A stretch of 64,000 nucleotides of DNA from Trachythela sp. YZ-2020. Lineage: Eukaryota; Cnidaria; Anthozoa; Malacalcyonacea; Clavulariidae. Position numbers and translations under genes: made by a program. Positions 47,368 to 58,019 of this stretch are shown piece by piece. The stretch is from NCBI GenBank assembly GCA_016169945.1, contig JADLSH010000155.1, positions 2,983,501 to 3,047,500 on the forward strand, read 5' to 3'. Below the pieces are notes generated by a model. It saw nothing but the letters and a program-made list of their open reading frames with translations. It had not been told where the DNA came from and searched no databases. How positions within the stretch are numbered: the first letter of the stretch is position 1; each line of letters begins with the position of its first letter.

Positions 47368-49676
47368 GGTCCAGTCCATAGATATAATAAACCTAGATTG
47401 CTGACTCATACCTAGCGGAGGCGTGACCTGCATGATAAATCCAAGATGGCCGCCATTCAGGGCAAAAAGGCTATAAACTCTACGGGGAAATCCATATTTT
47501 TTGCATTTTGCGTCGTCCCAGTGTTTCGAATCCAATTCGATCAAACTTTTTTGGCAATAACTACTTATCGTAAAGGTCTTACACGCAAACTGGACAGCTG
47601 GGGATGAATTCCTGTAAAAATATCGCCCGCCGAAATTTGTACGAAATCGTCACTTGGTCAGTTCGAGTGAATTACTCTGGTTTAGAGTATTTTTATAAAG
47701 GAAATTTGTGGTTTTCAAGGCCAAAGACGTATGCCTTGAAGGCTTTGGATGCAGAATGGACCGTTTCGGATGAATTATATTAAAATATCGCTCGCCGAAG
47801 CTTGACATGAAAATGTCACTTGCTCAGCTCGAGTCATTTTACTGCAGACAAGTACTTTAAATGTACTTGGTTTAATACAATTAGTCATTAGATATTTTGA
47901 GGAATATTCGGAACATTACTTAGAGGATAAAATCAGTATTTAAAAGTTAAGTCCACAGTTAACTGATGCCAAATATCACCTAGAGGTGAAATTTGACACA
48001 CAAACATGGTACAGTATTTCAAGGATGGAAATATTAAAAGTTTTTAAAACATTTATGAAGATGCAATGCAGCCTATTTGAACTCACTGTATGAAATGGCA
48101 GACAGCATTACTCATGAAAGGAAGAATTCAGAACATTATATTGATTAGGCTTTTCCCGGGGAGATCATGAGACCAGACTGGGTAATATATGGCGGATTTC
48201 GAAAAGGAAACATTTATGCAGCAGGGAAAAATTCAAATGTGTAGTGTGCAAAATTGTGGCAAGTGCACTGCAAATTTGAGTGTTGTTTCTGATTTTCAGT
48301 ATTGTTTTAAAACATTTAACTTAACATTTAACAATACAGTAACAGTGTGCAACCTGTTCATGTACTAAAAAATATCAAGTATGCATCGGCCAGACTTTCC
48401 AGGTGGTTTTGAAATATAAACCTCTATATAATAAATTCAGTTCATTAAACTTAACAGTTTCATGTATGCTTGGATGAAATCCGTACATTGTTATACTACT
48501 ATTAATTATCATTTCTATAGTAAAAATATATTAATCCTTCAAGTAATTAATGGCAAATTTTCCTACTTTGTTGAACCACAATAAAACAAACATGAAGCAG
48601 GCCCGTAGCTGGCCCTCTTTTTTTGGGGGGGCACGTTTCGATGTCTGTCCGCGTTTGTCAAAATATTTTACCTTTTCCGATAGAAATTCTTTCTTTTCGT
48701 GTCGACGGGGCGGAGGGGGTTAAAAATTTGGGGAGGCTGGGGACCCCCCAGCTACGGGTCTGACATGAAGTTTTCTTGCGTGTCCAAAACTAAATTTCTT
48801 GACATGTCATCTGGTGAGAATGAATGTCCAGATTAGCAATATGTTAGTGTTTTCTATTTGTGGTTCTTTTTAACACGACACTTAGTAAGCTATATTTTCC
48901 AAGGCTGCCCAGGAGGAATTGCTCGATGAACCCGAGCTTTAAATGAGCCCCAAAAATACTATAAAAGGAAACAAAAACTGGGGAAAGAAGTCAGAGGGTT
49001 GTAAGAGGTGGGGGATGGACCATAATCTCATTTTCCATTCCCAATTTTAATTGCTATTTTTATTGCTTTTTTGTAATCCCAGTCGTCTCAGCAAGTAAAG
49101 CCTGTTACAGACATTACTTTTTTCCTCAAAGTAATGTTCCGAATATTCCTCAAAATATCTAATGACTAAATGTATTAAACGAAGTACATTTAAAGTACTT
49201 GTCTGCAGTAAATGACTCGAGCTGAGCAAGTGACATTTTCATGTCAAGCTTCGGCGAGCGATATTTTAATATAAACGGTCCATTCTGCATCCACAGCCTT
49301 CAAGGTATACGTCTTTGGCCTTGAAAACCACAAATTTCCTTTATAAAATAATCTAAACCAGAGTAATTCACTCGAACTGACCAAGTGACGATTTCGTACA
49401 AATTTCGGCGAGCGATATTCAGTTTACATCAATTCATCACCAGCTGTCCAGTTTGCGTCTAAAACCTTCACGATAAGTAGTTATTGCCAAAATAGTTTGA
49501 TCGAAGTGGATTCGAAACACTGGGACGACGCAAAATGCAAAAAATATGAATTTCCCCGAGTTTATAGTCTTTTTGCCCTGAATGGCGGCCATCTTGGATT
49601 TATCATGCAGGTACGGTCACGCCTCCGCTAGGTATGAGTCAGCAATCTAGGTTTATTATATCTATGGTCCAGTCCA
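47368..49676. mobile_element. inner long-TIR element with 11-bp target duplication
   Basis: GGTCCAGTCCA occurs at 47368-47378 and 49666-49676. Between them are inverted arms of about 560 bp (47379-47935 and 49105-49664), starting TAGATATAATAAACCTAG and containing TAGCGGAGGCGTGACC, AAGATGGCCGCCATTCAGG, TTGGCAATAACTACTTATCG and CTTGCTCAGCTCGAGTCA. The 1.2-kb centre has no recognised ORF. Comparison with the right arm of the outer element shows the target sequence in the right place, proving insertion into that arm. Confidence 0.85.
48590..48770. mobile_element. 165-bp hAT MITE with perfect 8-bp target duplication
   Basis: Element 48598-48762 begins CAGGCCCGTAGCTGG and ends CCAGCTACGGGTCTG. ACATGAAG is duplicated at 48590-48597 and 48763-48770. 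It lies in the centre of the inner long-TIR element. Confidence 0.92.
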
Positions 49677-50199
49677 TAACAAAAAAAAATGGCGGACGAC
49701 TTTTGCATTTCACAATGTTTTCACATACCCGGGTGTAAATCTCCGAGCGGTATTAGTACCCTCGCACGGCGCTTCGCGCCAGCTCCGGGATTAAGAATCT
49801 ATATCTTGAAAGGAAACTATCACGGCATAGGAAAAAGGTATATTCCATTATATTGCAGTAGATAATCGTCCCTACACATAGCAATATAAGCACGCTTTTT
49901 TAACAACTCTCCTAATATTATTCGTAGATTTTCACACTATAAATTGCATAAAATATTGTACACAACACGGTGATCCTTTCCAGAATCATACTGTGGACTC
50001 CTAACGATTATTTCAAAATTTAAGTTCGCTTTTAAATGTATTTTATGGAATGCCAGCATAATTAAAGCAGAACTCTTGTAACGACCAAGCAAAAGACACG
50101 TACAATCCACGCAAAACACACGCAATCAAGCAGAGAAATGAAGGCGCGCTGCAGGGGCTATTTTGCTTTTTGGAGCCATGACTTAATAGCGCTGAGAAT

Positions 50200-50830
50200 T
50201 ATGCATAATTAATGCACTACGTAAGTTTATATTAGCATGTACAACTTTACACTTATTGCATATGGCTATACAATATTCCTAAAAAACATTTCATCGTGTA
50301 AGTTGTCACAGTTGTATATTTACGAACTAAGTGCTGTCATTTTATAATTTAACTTCTTCTAAAGGTGCTCATACAAATTTTGAAGCAATACAATTTTGCA
50401 GGTGACGATAATGCAACTGGAGGAGCAGATTGGCCATCATTATAGACTAAAAAAAAAATTGAAGATGCGATAACATTGTCGAACTTTAGCAGCATTTTTA
50501 AAATTTAATGTTATGTACATAACATTTTAAAAACAATTTTCACTTTTCCTTCCTTCGTGCCTGCCACTTCTCACAACGGCCGTTGTGTTTTGGTGATATG
50601 GTCAGTGAACTATATCAATTTATATATGATAAATTTGATCTATATCACAATGAATGCTCAAACTTTAGTGGCAATTAATTTCAGATATGTCTTGGCTCGC
50701 TTCCTCTTCATATATATTATTAGATAAATCAATATACGATCCCCATTCGAGTTACATTGACGATCCTTAGCCAGAAAATAGCGAGCGAAAATATGGTATA
50801 TCTGATATTACACCTTTTGCCATGAAAGTA
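50200..50830 (-). repeat. exon-1 module fragments inside the outer element
   Basis: CTTATTGCATATGGCTATA, ACATTTCATCGTGTAAGTTG, CAATTTCAGATATGTCTTGG and TAGCGAGCGAAAATATGGTAT match 59080-59170 and 58530-58650. The signal-exon part itself is absent. The segments are rearranged relative to the other modules. Confidence 0.55.
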
Positions 50831-51645
50831 CTAATTCCGCTCGGATATTTACACTCGGGTATGTGAAAACATAGCGGAATCCAAAGTCGTCCGCCGCGAT
50901 GCCATGGACGGTTCAGGGTTTTCTACGTTATACGCATGCGCGAGTCAGGTCGAGAGAAACATACGGATAAACATTTAAAGATTTACGGATAAATATTTTG
51001 TTAATATATGCATCAAAAATGATTTTTAAAACTCGGGCTATTGGAAAAACATACCGATGAATATAGTCTTCAAAACAAGATAAACGAGAAACATCGAATG
51101 GCTGAAAAAAGCACACTTTTGAAGTGTTTTAAACGGGTAAGTGGCTATTTTGCATATTTTAGTTTGTGGATTTGCAAAAGCGTATGTCACTCTGTGAGGT
51201 TATTAATATAATATCGATTAAACCTAAAAGGTATTTTAGCAAGTTTAAATTTGAATTTTGAGGAAACAACGTAATGTCAGAAACTATTTTAAAGATAAAT
51301 TAAAAAAATTATACTGTCAAAAAACAGTTGAAGTTTTCTGAAAATTTTTGACGTTTTTATGAAATGTCTAAGGTTAAATTTTACAGCAAACCAAAGCTAA
51401 AAGAGTACGTAATAACATATCTACTTTATATAGTGTAATAGTGGGGCAATTCATAAGTTTATAGCTAAAAGTACAAATATTATATTACTATTTTATCATT
51501 TTGTACCAAAAGTAAAAAATTGCGTGTTGCTATGGTTACAATGATTGACGGAATACTTCATGTTACAATAAATTTTGGGAAGTGTGTTCCTGAGTTGAAG
51601 TGAGATCGAAAAGGCGAGGGGATTCTGCATGAGTGTATTTCTAGT

Positions 51646-53010
51646 CACTCTTGAATGCTGGATACTGTCTACAATATCATTTACAAATACTGCAAGCAAC
51701 AAGGGCCCATAAGTTGGGTGCTGTGCATGTGTCGATGGACAAGTTGATGATGTAACTTAAAGGTCCTCGAAATAAATCTTGCACAGCCTTTCAAGATTAC
51801 TGCTGGTAATTCATCAACACCGGTAGCTTTCATACGCTGTAATTATTGAAGGAGTTTCTCAATCGTATATGCATCTGGGATACGTATTTTAAGCAGAAAA
51901 CCTTGTTTGTCCTAGTGGAAGCTGGTTCAATGACTCTCCATATATAGTTAACAAGTGGGACCGCTTTCGTTTTCAGTGCTCTAATCGCGCTCTTAAAATA
52001 GTTGCCAAAGCTATTTACTGTAACTTTAGTGTCATCCCGTGTCAATGTTGGTAATATATGTACACTTATTGCGGAAAAGTTTGAAAAGCTTCCCAGTCGC
52101 CCGGATTTTTTGATCGACGGGCTTTTTGCATCAGTTTTTCCACAGGCGGCCCAATCTTGGGCAGAGTTGTATTTATAGTATACTATATAAAGATTGTATT
52201 ATGGTAAAAATATGTGATGAAAATATATATTTTAAATAAAATTTACTTGCCTAACTTGTTGTTTGTGTTCTCCTTTTATCCATACTTGGGTGCGATGCCA
52301 GTCAGCGCACAGCATGCAAATACCAAACAGATATTTCCGGTTACAGCCAGCCAATCACGACCGCACTTGTGATTGTTTACATTTTTCAAAATCTGATATT
52401 CAAAAAGACTATATATCAAGATGTTGTCGTCGCAACCCCCCTGCAAATCTCAACGGTCGTTGTCAGTTCAACAGAGTGGGGATTTTGATTTCTATTGATC
52501 AAAAATTGGTTTAAAAATTTCCCGAGATGTTAAAGTATCGTTATATATGAAAAGATCGGTGTTTGTTCTACATGCTGGCGAATTTTCTTGGTGAATAAAG
52601 CAATTTAAGAGGGATCCGGGGCTGCAAATATAATTAGCCTTTAACTCCTATTAAGTATTCGGAGTGGGCCTCAAGCAAAAACTTTCGATGAATTCATAGC
52701 TCAACAAAGTAGGGATACAAGGAGAACACAAACAACAAGTTAGCAAGTAAATTTTGTTTAAAATATATATTTTCATCACATATTTTTACCATAACACAAT
52801 CTTTATATAGTATACTATAAATACAACTCTACCCAAGATTGGACCGCCTGTGGTTTTTCACGTTCATTTATGGAGCGCTTCAACTCTCTTGTTAGCCATT
52901 CACATTTCTTTCCTTTCATTCTCAATCAAAGGAGCGTGCCTGTCAAAGGTTCTCGAAGTATATTATTAAAATAAGCCAGTGCTTTATTATTTACAGCAAA
53001 TTTATAGACA
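51646..53010 (-). pseudogene. LINE RT fragment, split by a TIR element
   Basis: Minus-strand pieces KRKKCEWLTRELKRSINERE (52860-52930), then LMQKARRSKNPGDWEAFQTF (about 52080-52140), VNSFGNYFKSA..., GVDELPAVILK-like and VFVNDIVDSIQHSRVT (51646-51720) are a CR1-like LINE linker and RT. Similarity with the related fragment at 55625 stops exactly at the outer element's end, just before the YAD motif. Several stops and shifts make it dead. Confidence 0.7.
52135..52859. mobile_element. TIR element inside the LINE, 7-bp target duplication
   Basis: Element 52142-52852 starts CACAGGCGGCCCAATCTTGG and ends with the inverted form. The arms extend about 135 bp (TATAGTATACTATATAAAG, ATATGTGATGAAAATATATA, CAAACAACAAGTTAGC). 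GTTTTTC flanks it at 52135-52141 and 52853-52859. The LINE frame continues across it when the element is disregarded. Confidence 0.85.
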
Positions 53011-53089
53011 ATGTAAATTTAAGTTAATGAGATAACTGGTTGAAGCTAGGATGTTAAGGAAGATATCAGATAAGTTTCTGTTTCAAAAG

Positions 53090-54060
53090 CGTTGATTCCT
53101 TCCGTGTAGGCCTCAAGGAACGCATTGTTTAGTTTTACTTATTGATAGATAGTTCAAAGATCATATAACATATTGACCAATCATAACGCGCAATATAATA
53201 CAAGTTAATAAGCGCATAACTTGCAGGATTCTAACAAGATCATATCATTTATAATGAGCGCTTCGCTTACTCAAGTTATCGAAATAATTTCCCACCCATC
53301 CACCTCTTTGGTTATTCAGCCTGATGTTTGCTCTAATTAGTTAGAGTTACGTACCTTGAATATTTTCAAATTTGCAAATTCATCGATATAATATAATTAT
53401 TATGGAAATATTAGGTATTGTGTACAAATGGGAGCAGCTATCATCAACTGTCTTCAACACCATATACTGGATCAAAGACTCGAGAACGGACATTTTGGAA
53501 AGAGACACAAACAATGTTGCTGCTAGATAATGCCTTTACTTTCGTATGTATATAGTTAAAAAGCAACGTTTTCGGTCACAGAGTATTTTGTTATTTTGGT
53601 TAATAAATTTGTGGTTCGAGCTGAAGTCTCCAAAATGTCAACTTCAGGTCCATAGACTCAATATACGACACACATATACAATATAATGAAGAACCGTCCA
53701 TACAGGGGTTTATCGGCCCTTTGTCAGGCTAAGGACTGCCATATGGACCTAGCACCCTGGGTCAGGTTATTAAGGACTGTCCATAGGGGTTTCATTTCCC
53801 GTGGTCAGGTTAAGGACTGTCCAAGTGTTTCTTGGTTCAGGTCGTCAGAGAATGGCTACCCCTGGCAAGGCTCTGCTTTATGGTCCGAGCATTCAGTTCA
53901 GTCAATCAGTTCAGCTTAGCGGGTGACGTGAGTAGGGATGATGCTTGTCATAATATGAGTCTTCACACCCCAGAACCCTTTCTCCCACAAAATACCTTTT
54001 GTTTGAATTGTGTTTTTATAAATATGGTTTTATATCAACAGCTTGGGTCATTAAGTTGAA
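53090..54060. repeat. direct duplication, left copy, with minisatellite
   Basis: Aligns with 55685-56700 over about 950 bp (CTTCCGT-AGGCCTC-AGGAAC at the start, GTCTTCACACCCCAGAAC near the end). Contains about three units of a 50-60 bp minisatellite (AAGGACTGTCCATA...GGTCAGGTT) at 53690-53835. Confidence 0.75.
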
Positions 54061-54194
54061 CACATTTCATATATAGGTTGGAAATCCAAATTGTTTATAT
54101 CCTAACAAAGCTAACTATGGTCGTAGTTCTTATAGTCACGGCATTTAATCGTTCTTAGATTGTACCGTTGATAGTTGATCTTTCTTATTTTCCG

Positions 54195-54385
54195 TGGGCT
54201 TCGATGGCGCAGCCGTTAGAGCAAGCGCCTTTCACCTCTGAGTCTTGAGTTCGATTGTCGCTGAGGAATATATTCATCACTCTCATGTAAAAAGAGGAAG
54301 TCAACGCTCTGCCGAAAGTCGTGGGTTTTCTCCGGGCACTCGGGTTTCCTCCCACATGGTGGGCTAGGATATACAGATTGGGAAA
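54195..54385 (+). mobile_element. tRNA-derived SINE
   Basis: The head has GATGGCGCAGCCGTTAGAGC (A box with D-stem) and TGAGTTCGATTGTCGC (B box) at tRNA spacing. It is followed by a tRNA-unrelated body with GTGGGTTTTCTCCGGGCAC and GGGTTTCCTCCCACA, a block I recall from tRNA SINEs of cnidarians and other marine invertebrates. It is not a tRNA gene because the acceptor and anticodon stems do not close well. Confidence 0.6.
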
Positions 54386-54391
54386 GCAATA

Positions 54392-55215
54392 TCACAATTG
54401 TGGTAGAAATAGATAATGTAGGCAACGTACATGATATAGATAGGCGAGATACTTGATGTATCGGTCACTGAAAAGTCCCAACGGGGAGTGAGCTGAATAA
54501 TGTATATGTTTGTACGTACAAGCGACCATGTTGTGGTCGCTAAGAGATGTTGCTACAACGTTGACTGCACGTATATTTTGTTCAGCATTAGACAAAATCA
54601 GGTCGATTGTTGTTGCTGAGGTCTCTCCGTAATACGAGTGCATTTCTTTACAAGTTGTTAAAACCAAACAACTTTACGATTGTTTGAACATTGTATTTGA
54701 CGACCTGTCATTATAATTAACATTAAAATCACCCATAATAAGAGCCTCTTTGTTTTCTTTGTCAATAATACGTAGGTCGTCTTGCAGAATATCGTTAAAC
54801 TTTGGTAGGTAGTACTTTGATGTCTGTGGAGGACAATAGAAGCATCCAATCAAGAAAAATGTAGCATTTTTTGTCAATATCTCAATCAATAAACACTCAA
54901 GCGAAGTAGAGTTTTCCAAATCAAGTCGCTGCCGTTGGAATGAAATACTGTCCTTCACATACATACCAATTCCGCCCCTTTACCATCCTCACTATTTCCC
55001 TCAAAAGAAGCATAGCCGGTTGAAGAAAAAAGCTCCTTGCAAGTAGTTTCTTCATTCGAAATATATGTCTCTGATAGTCAAATACAATCAATCTTTACAT
55101 GAGAAGCAACAAACTCTTGTAGCATATCAAAGTTACACGGTAAGCATGCATCTATTGTTTTGATGCATAAACTTCATTCCCATGTTTGACAGAAAGCTTC
55201 TGAACTGTTCTCTTA
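54392..55215 (-). pseudogene. LINE endonuclease-domain fragment
   Basis: Minus-strand pieces in order: CLPCNFDMLQEFVASHVKID, LSETYISNEETT, GIGMYVKDSISF, FFLIGCFYCPP, IMGDFNVNYND and, after a frameshift, TIDLILSN...SDHNMVACTY. These are the APE endonuclease motifs (SET, YRPP-like, GDFN, SDH) of CR1-type LINEs. It is frameshifted near 54670 and truncated. Confidence 0.75.
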
Positions 55216-55511
55216 TAAGTGAGCTTGGCGCAGGACACATTCAACGACTCCGCACATTAACAACAATACGGTCATCAAGCTTCGCCGCAGATATTCACAA
55301 CAAGACGCGTTCTCTGTTGACCACATACGTATAAAGACGGATAAATAATTATGTGTCTTCGTCGATACGTTTTGATAAAAACCGCTTGAATTCAGCAGTT
55401 GTGGAACGACGTCATCCGAGAAAAAGCACCATTTTCTGGGCACAAATACAAGAATCACAATCACAACTAAAGCTGACGAAACCACCTTCCATGGTTTCTT
55501 GTCAGAACTCT

Positions 55512-55715
55512 TCAACTTTCATAGCTCTTAATATAATACATTATGTTGTCCATTTCTACATTTTGTACGTCCTCAATCATGTTCGCGTCATTGCTTGAGT
55601 AATAGATAACAGTATTATCAGCATATGTAGTCACTCTTGAATGCTGGATACTGTCTACAGAAGCTAGTACGCTGAGCGTGAAGGAGTTTTCTTCCGTCCA
55701 GGCCTCGAGGAACAC
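55512..55715 (-). pseudogene. LINE RT fragment with YADN box
   Basis: VDSIQHSRVTTYADNTVIYYS on the minus strand is the RT motif C region with N in place of the second catalytic Asp. It belongs to the same family as 51646-53010. Confidence 0.7.
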
Positions 55716-56700
55716 ATTGTTTTGTTTACTTATTTACAGATAGTTCAAAGATAATTTCATCATTGGGCATGCTTTCACGTGGACAGCCCATGGTTTTTTT
55801 GGTGAACAAATACAATACAATACTTATACAAACACTTCCTACCAACAAATTGACAAATCATTGCGAAATGCAATATAAGTTAATTAGTGCATAACTTGCA
55901 GCATGCTAAACAAGATCATATCATTTACACCGAGCTCTTCGCTTACTCAAGTTATTTAAATAATTTCCCACCTACACACCTCCTCGGCCGTTCAGCCTGA
56001 CGTTTTCTCTAACTTAGAGTCACCTTGAATGTGTTAACAAATTGCACATTAATCGATATAATTGGTAGTTATAATATTATGGAAATATATTAGCTATTAT
56101 ATACAAATAGAAGCAGCTATCACCAACTGTCTTCAACACCATATAGTGGCGCTAGATAATGCATTTACTTCAGTATGTATATACTAGTTAAAAAACAACA
56201 TTTTCGGTCTCAGGCTATTTTGCTATTTGTGGTTTGAGTTGACGTCTCCAAAATGTAAACTTCAGGTCCATAGACTCAATATACGTCACACATATACCAT
56301 GCAAACAGTCTAAGGACTGTCCACAGGAGTTTATGGCCCCTTGGTCAGGTTAGGGACTGTCCATATGGGCTAGGTTCTCCTTGGTCAGGTTAAGGACTGT
56401 ACAAAGTGGTTTAGTGCTTCTTGGTCAGGTTAAGGACTGTCAAAGTGTTTATTGGTTCAGGTTCGTCAGGGCCTGGCTATTCCTGCCAAGGCTCTGCAAT
56501 ATAGCACCGAGCATTCAGACTTCAGTTCAGTCAATCAATGCAGCTTAGGGAGTGACGTGAGTAGGGATGATGTTTGTCATAATATGAGTCTTCACACCCC
56601 AGAACATCTTCTCCCACAAAATATGCTGTGTTTGAATTGTGTCTGTATAAAATGACTTTATATGAACAGCAGCTGTTGAACAGCTTGGTTCATTAAAAAC
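55685..56700. repeat. direct duplication, right copy, with minisatellite
   Basis: Second copy of 53090-54060. The minisatellite has four units at about 56310-56460. Confidence 0.75.
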
Positions 56701-56719
56701 ATTTTACCATGTTTCATAT

Positions 56720-57330
56720 ATTTCATCATGTGAAAAATATATATTCTACGTTTCGAGGCGAAGCCCTTTTGGCAAAAGAAACGTAATAGCGCTCTGCGAC
56801 ATTACTTGACCAAAACTCGCTAGGAAGCTCTTCAATTAGAGCTATGAATAAACTCTTCATCCTTCATGCCTCTTTTCAGCGAGTGTCATTGGCAGCTAGT
56901 GTGTTTTGATGATTTGATCAATTAATTGTCAAATTAATCAGTTATACATTTGATCAATGCCACAGTGAAAGGTCGAACTTTAGTAACAATCAATTTCAGA
57001 TATGTCTTGGCTCGCTAACATTAATATGATCTGATATTATATACGCCCAAATATCTAACTTCCGTATATCTTACCTTCATAATTGCCATGGGGAAAAAAT
57101 CTTCTATCCCTTTACATCTGCTAATGTGCATCATCCACAATAATAGCAAGCGAAAATATGCGAGATGAGCACTTAGCTTAAGTGGGTGATTTCGCATATA
57201 TGCATCTTCTGTGTGAAAATTTTCTCCTGATTGTGACAGATAATGAGATCGCTTTTTAAATACTAAACTGAGAAAATAAAATTTATTGCTGTGCTCGGAG
57301 GCATACGTACAAATGTACAGACTAACTGTA
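56720..57330 (-). pseudogene. module with degenerate signal-peptide exon (57075-57150)
   Basis: The minus strand keeps LLLWMMHIS-RCKGIEDF and donor GAAGGTAAGA, but a net one-base loss changes the frame before the donor, so the phase does not fit the PAN exon. Confidence 0.55.
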
Positions 57331-57334
57331 AACG

Positions 57335-57635
57335 GAGGACCTTAGAGTTGCATTTTTCGCAGCCGTTCCCGGTAAAGTTTCAAAGTTGTATATATTTATC
57401 ACTCGTAATTCCATCAACAAACAACCTTCAACTTTAAGTCCCATGGAGTGAAAATACAAAAAATTACTTATAATTTACCTAATCACAACCTGCATTACTC
57501 GACCTTTAGTGCAAATTCGAATCCTGCCGGAGGGCCTTAGAGTCGCATTTTTGGCCGCCGTTCCCGCCGGTTAGGTTTCGAAGTTGTATATATTTATCAC
57601 TCATAATTCCATCAATAAACAACCTTCAACTCAAA
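57335..57635. repeat. tandem duplication of about 190 bp
   Basis: GGACCTTAGAGTTGCATTTT...CATCAACAAACAACCTTCAAC occurs twice (from 57337 and 57530). A third diverged copy lies near 15450. Confidence 0.7.
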
Positions 57636-58019
57636 ATAACCCCCGCTCTGATAACATGCATCGTACTTAACTCCAAATGTGGACATTAATTTTAGATAAT
57701 TTGGGAACACAACAAATTCTTCGTGTCCAAATTTTTCAACATGTAATTTTATACTTGTACATGGGTTAAAAAGATCTTTAGTTCTTAATCATTATGCATG
57801 TCAAAATGTAACTTAATTACATGTACACAGTCGATCAATTCGGTTTTTGCAGCCACGCGGTAGGCTATATAATATTACCTAATGCTAATATTCGTGTATT
57901 TCATCGATATACGGTTTCCCTTATATCTTGGCTATTCGCAATATTTGTAGCATGCGACTTCTTTCTCTCTGAATGTCTCTCTGAATGCTGGAAAAACACT
58001 CTATGAATATTATCGAATT

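Larger units (their letters stand above)
46580..51645. mobile_element. outer long-TIR element of a three-level nest
   Basis: The left arm is 46580-47378 and continues at 49677-49760; the right arm is about 50835-51645. Landmarks present in both arms in opposite orientation: CTAGAAATACA and CAGAATCCCCTCGCC (outer ends), AGTACATAA/TTACGTACTC-like, AAACTTCAACTG, GCATGCGCATAA, GGCGGACGAC and TTTTCACATACCCG. The left arm is split by another element at 47379-49665. Interior 49760-50835 contains a piece of the exon-1 module. No transposase seen. Confidence 0.75.

Noticed and set aside
54195..54265. Functional tRNA gene
   Set aside because: Good A and B boxes but poor stems and a typical SINE body downstream.
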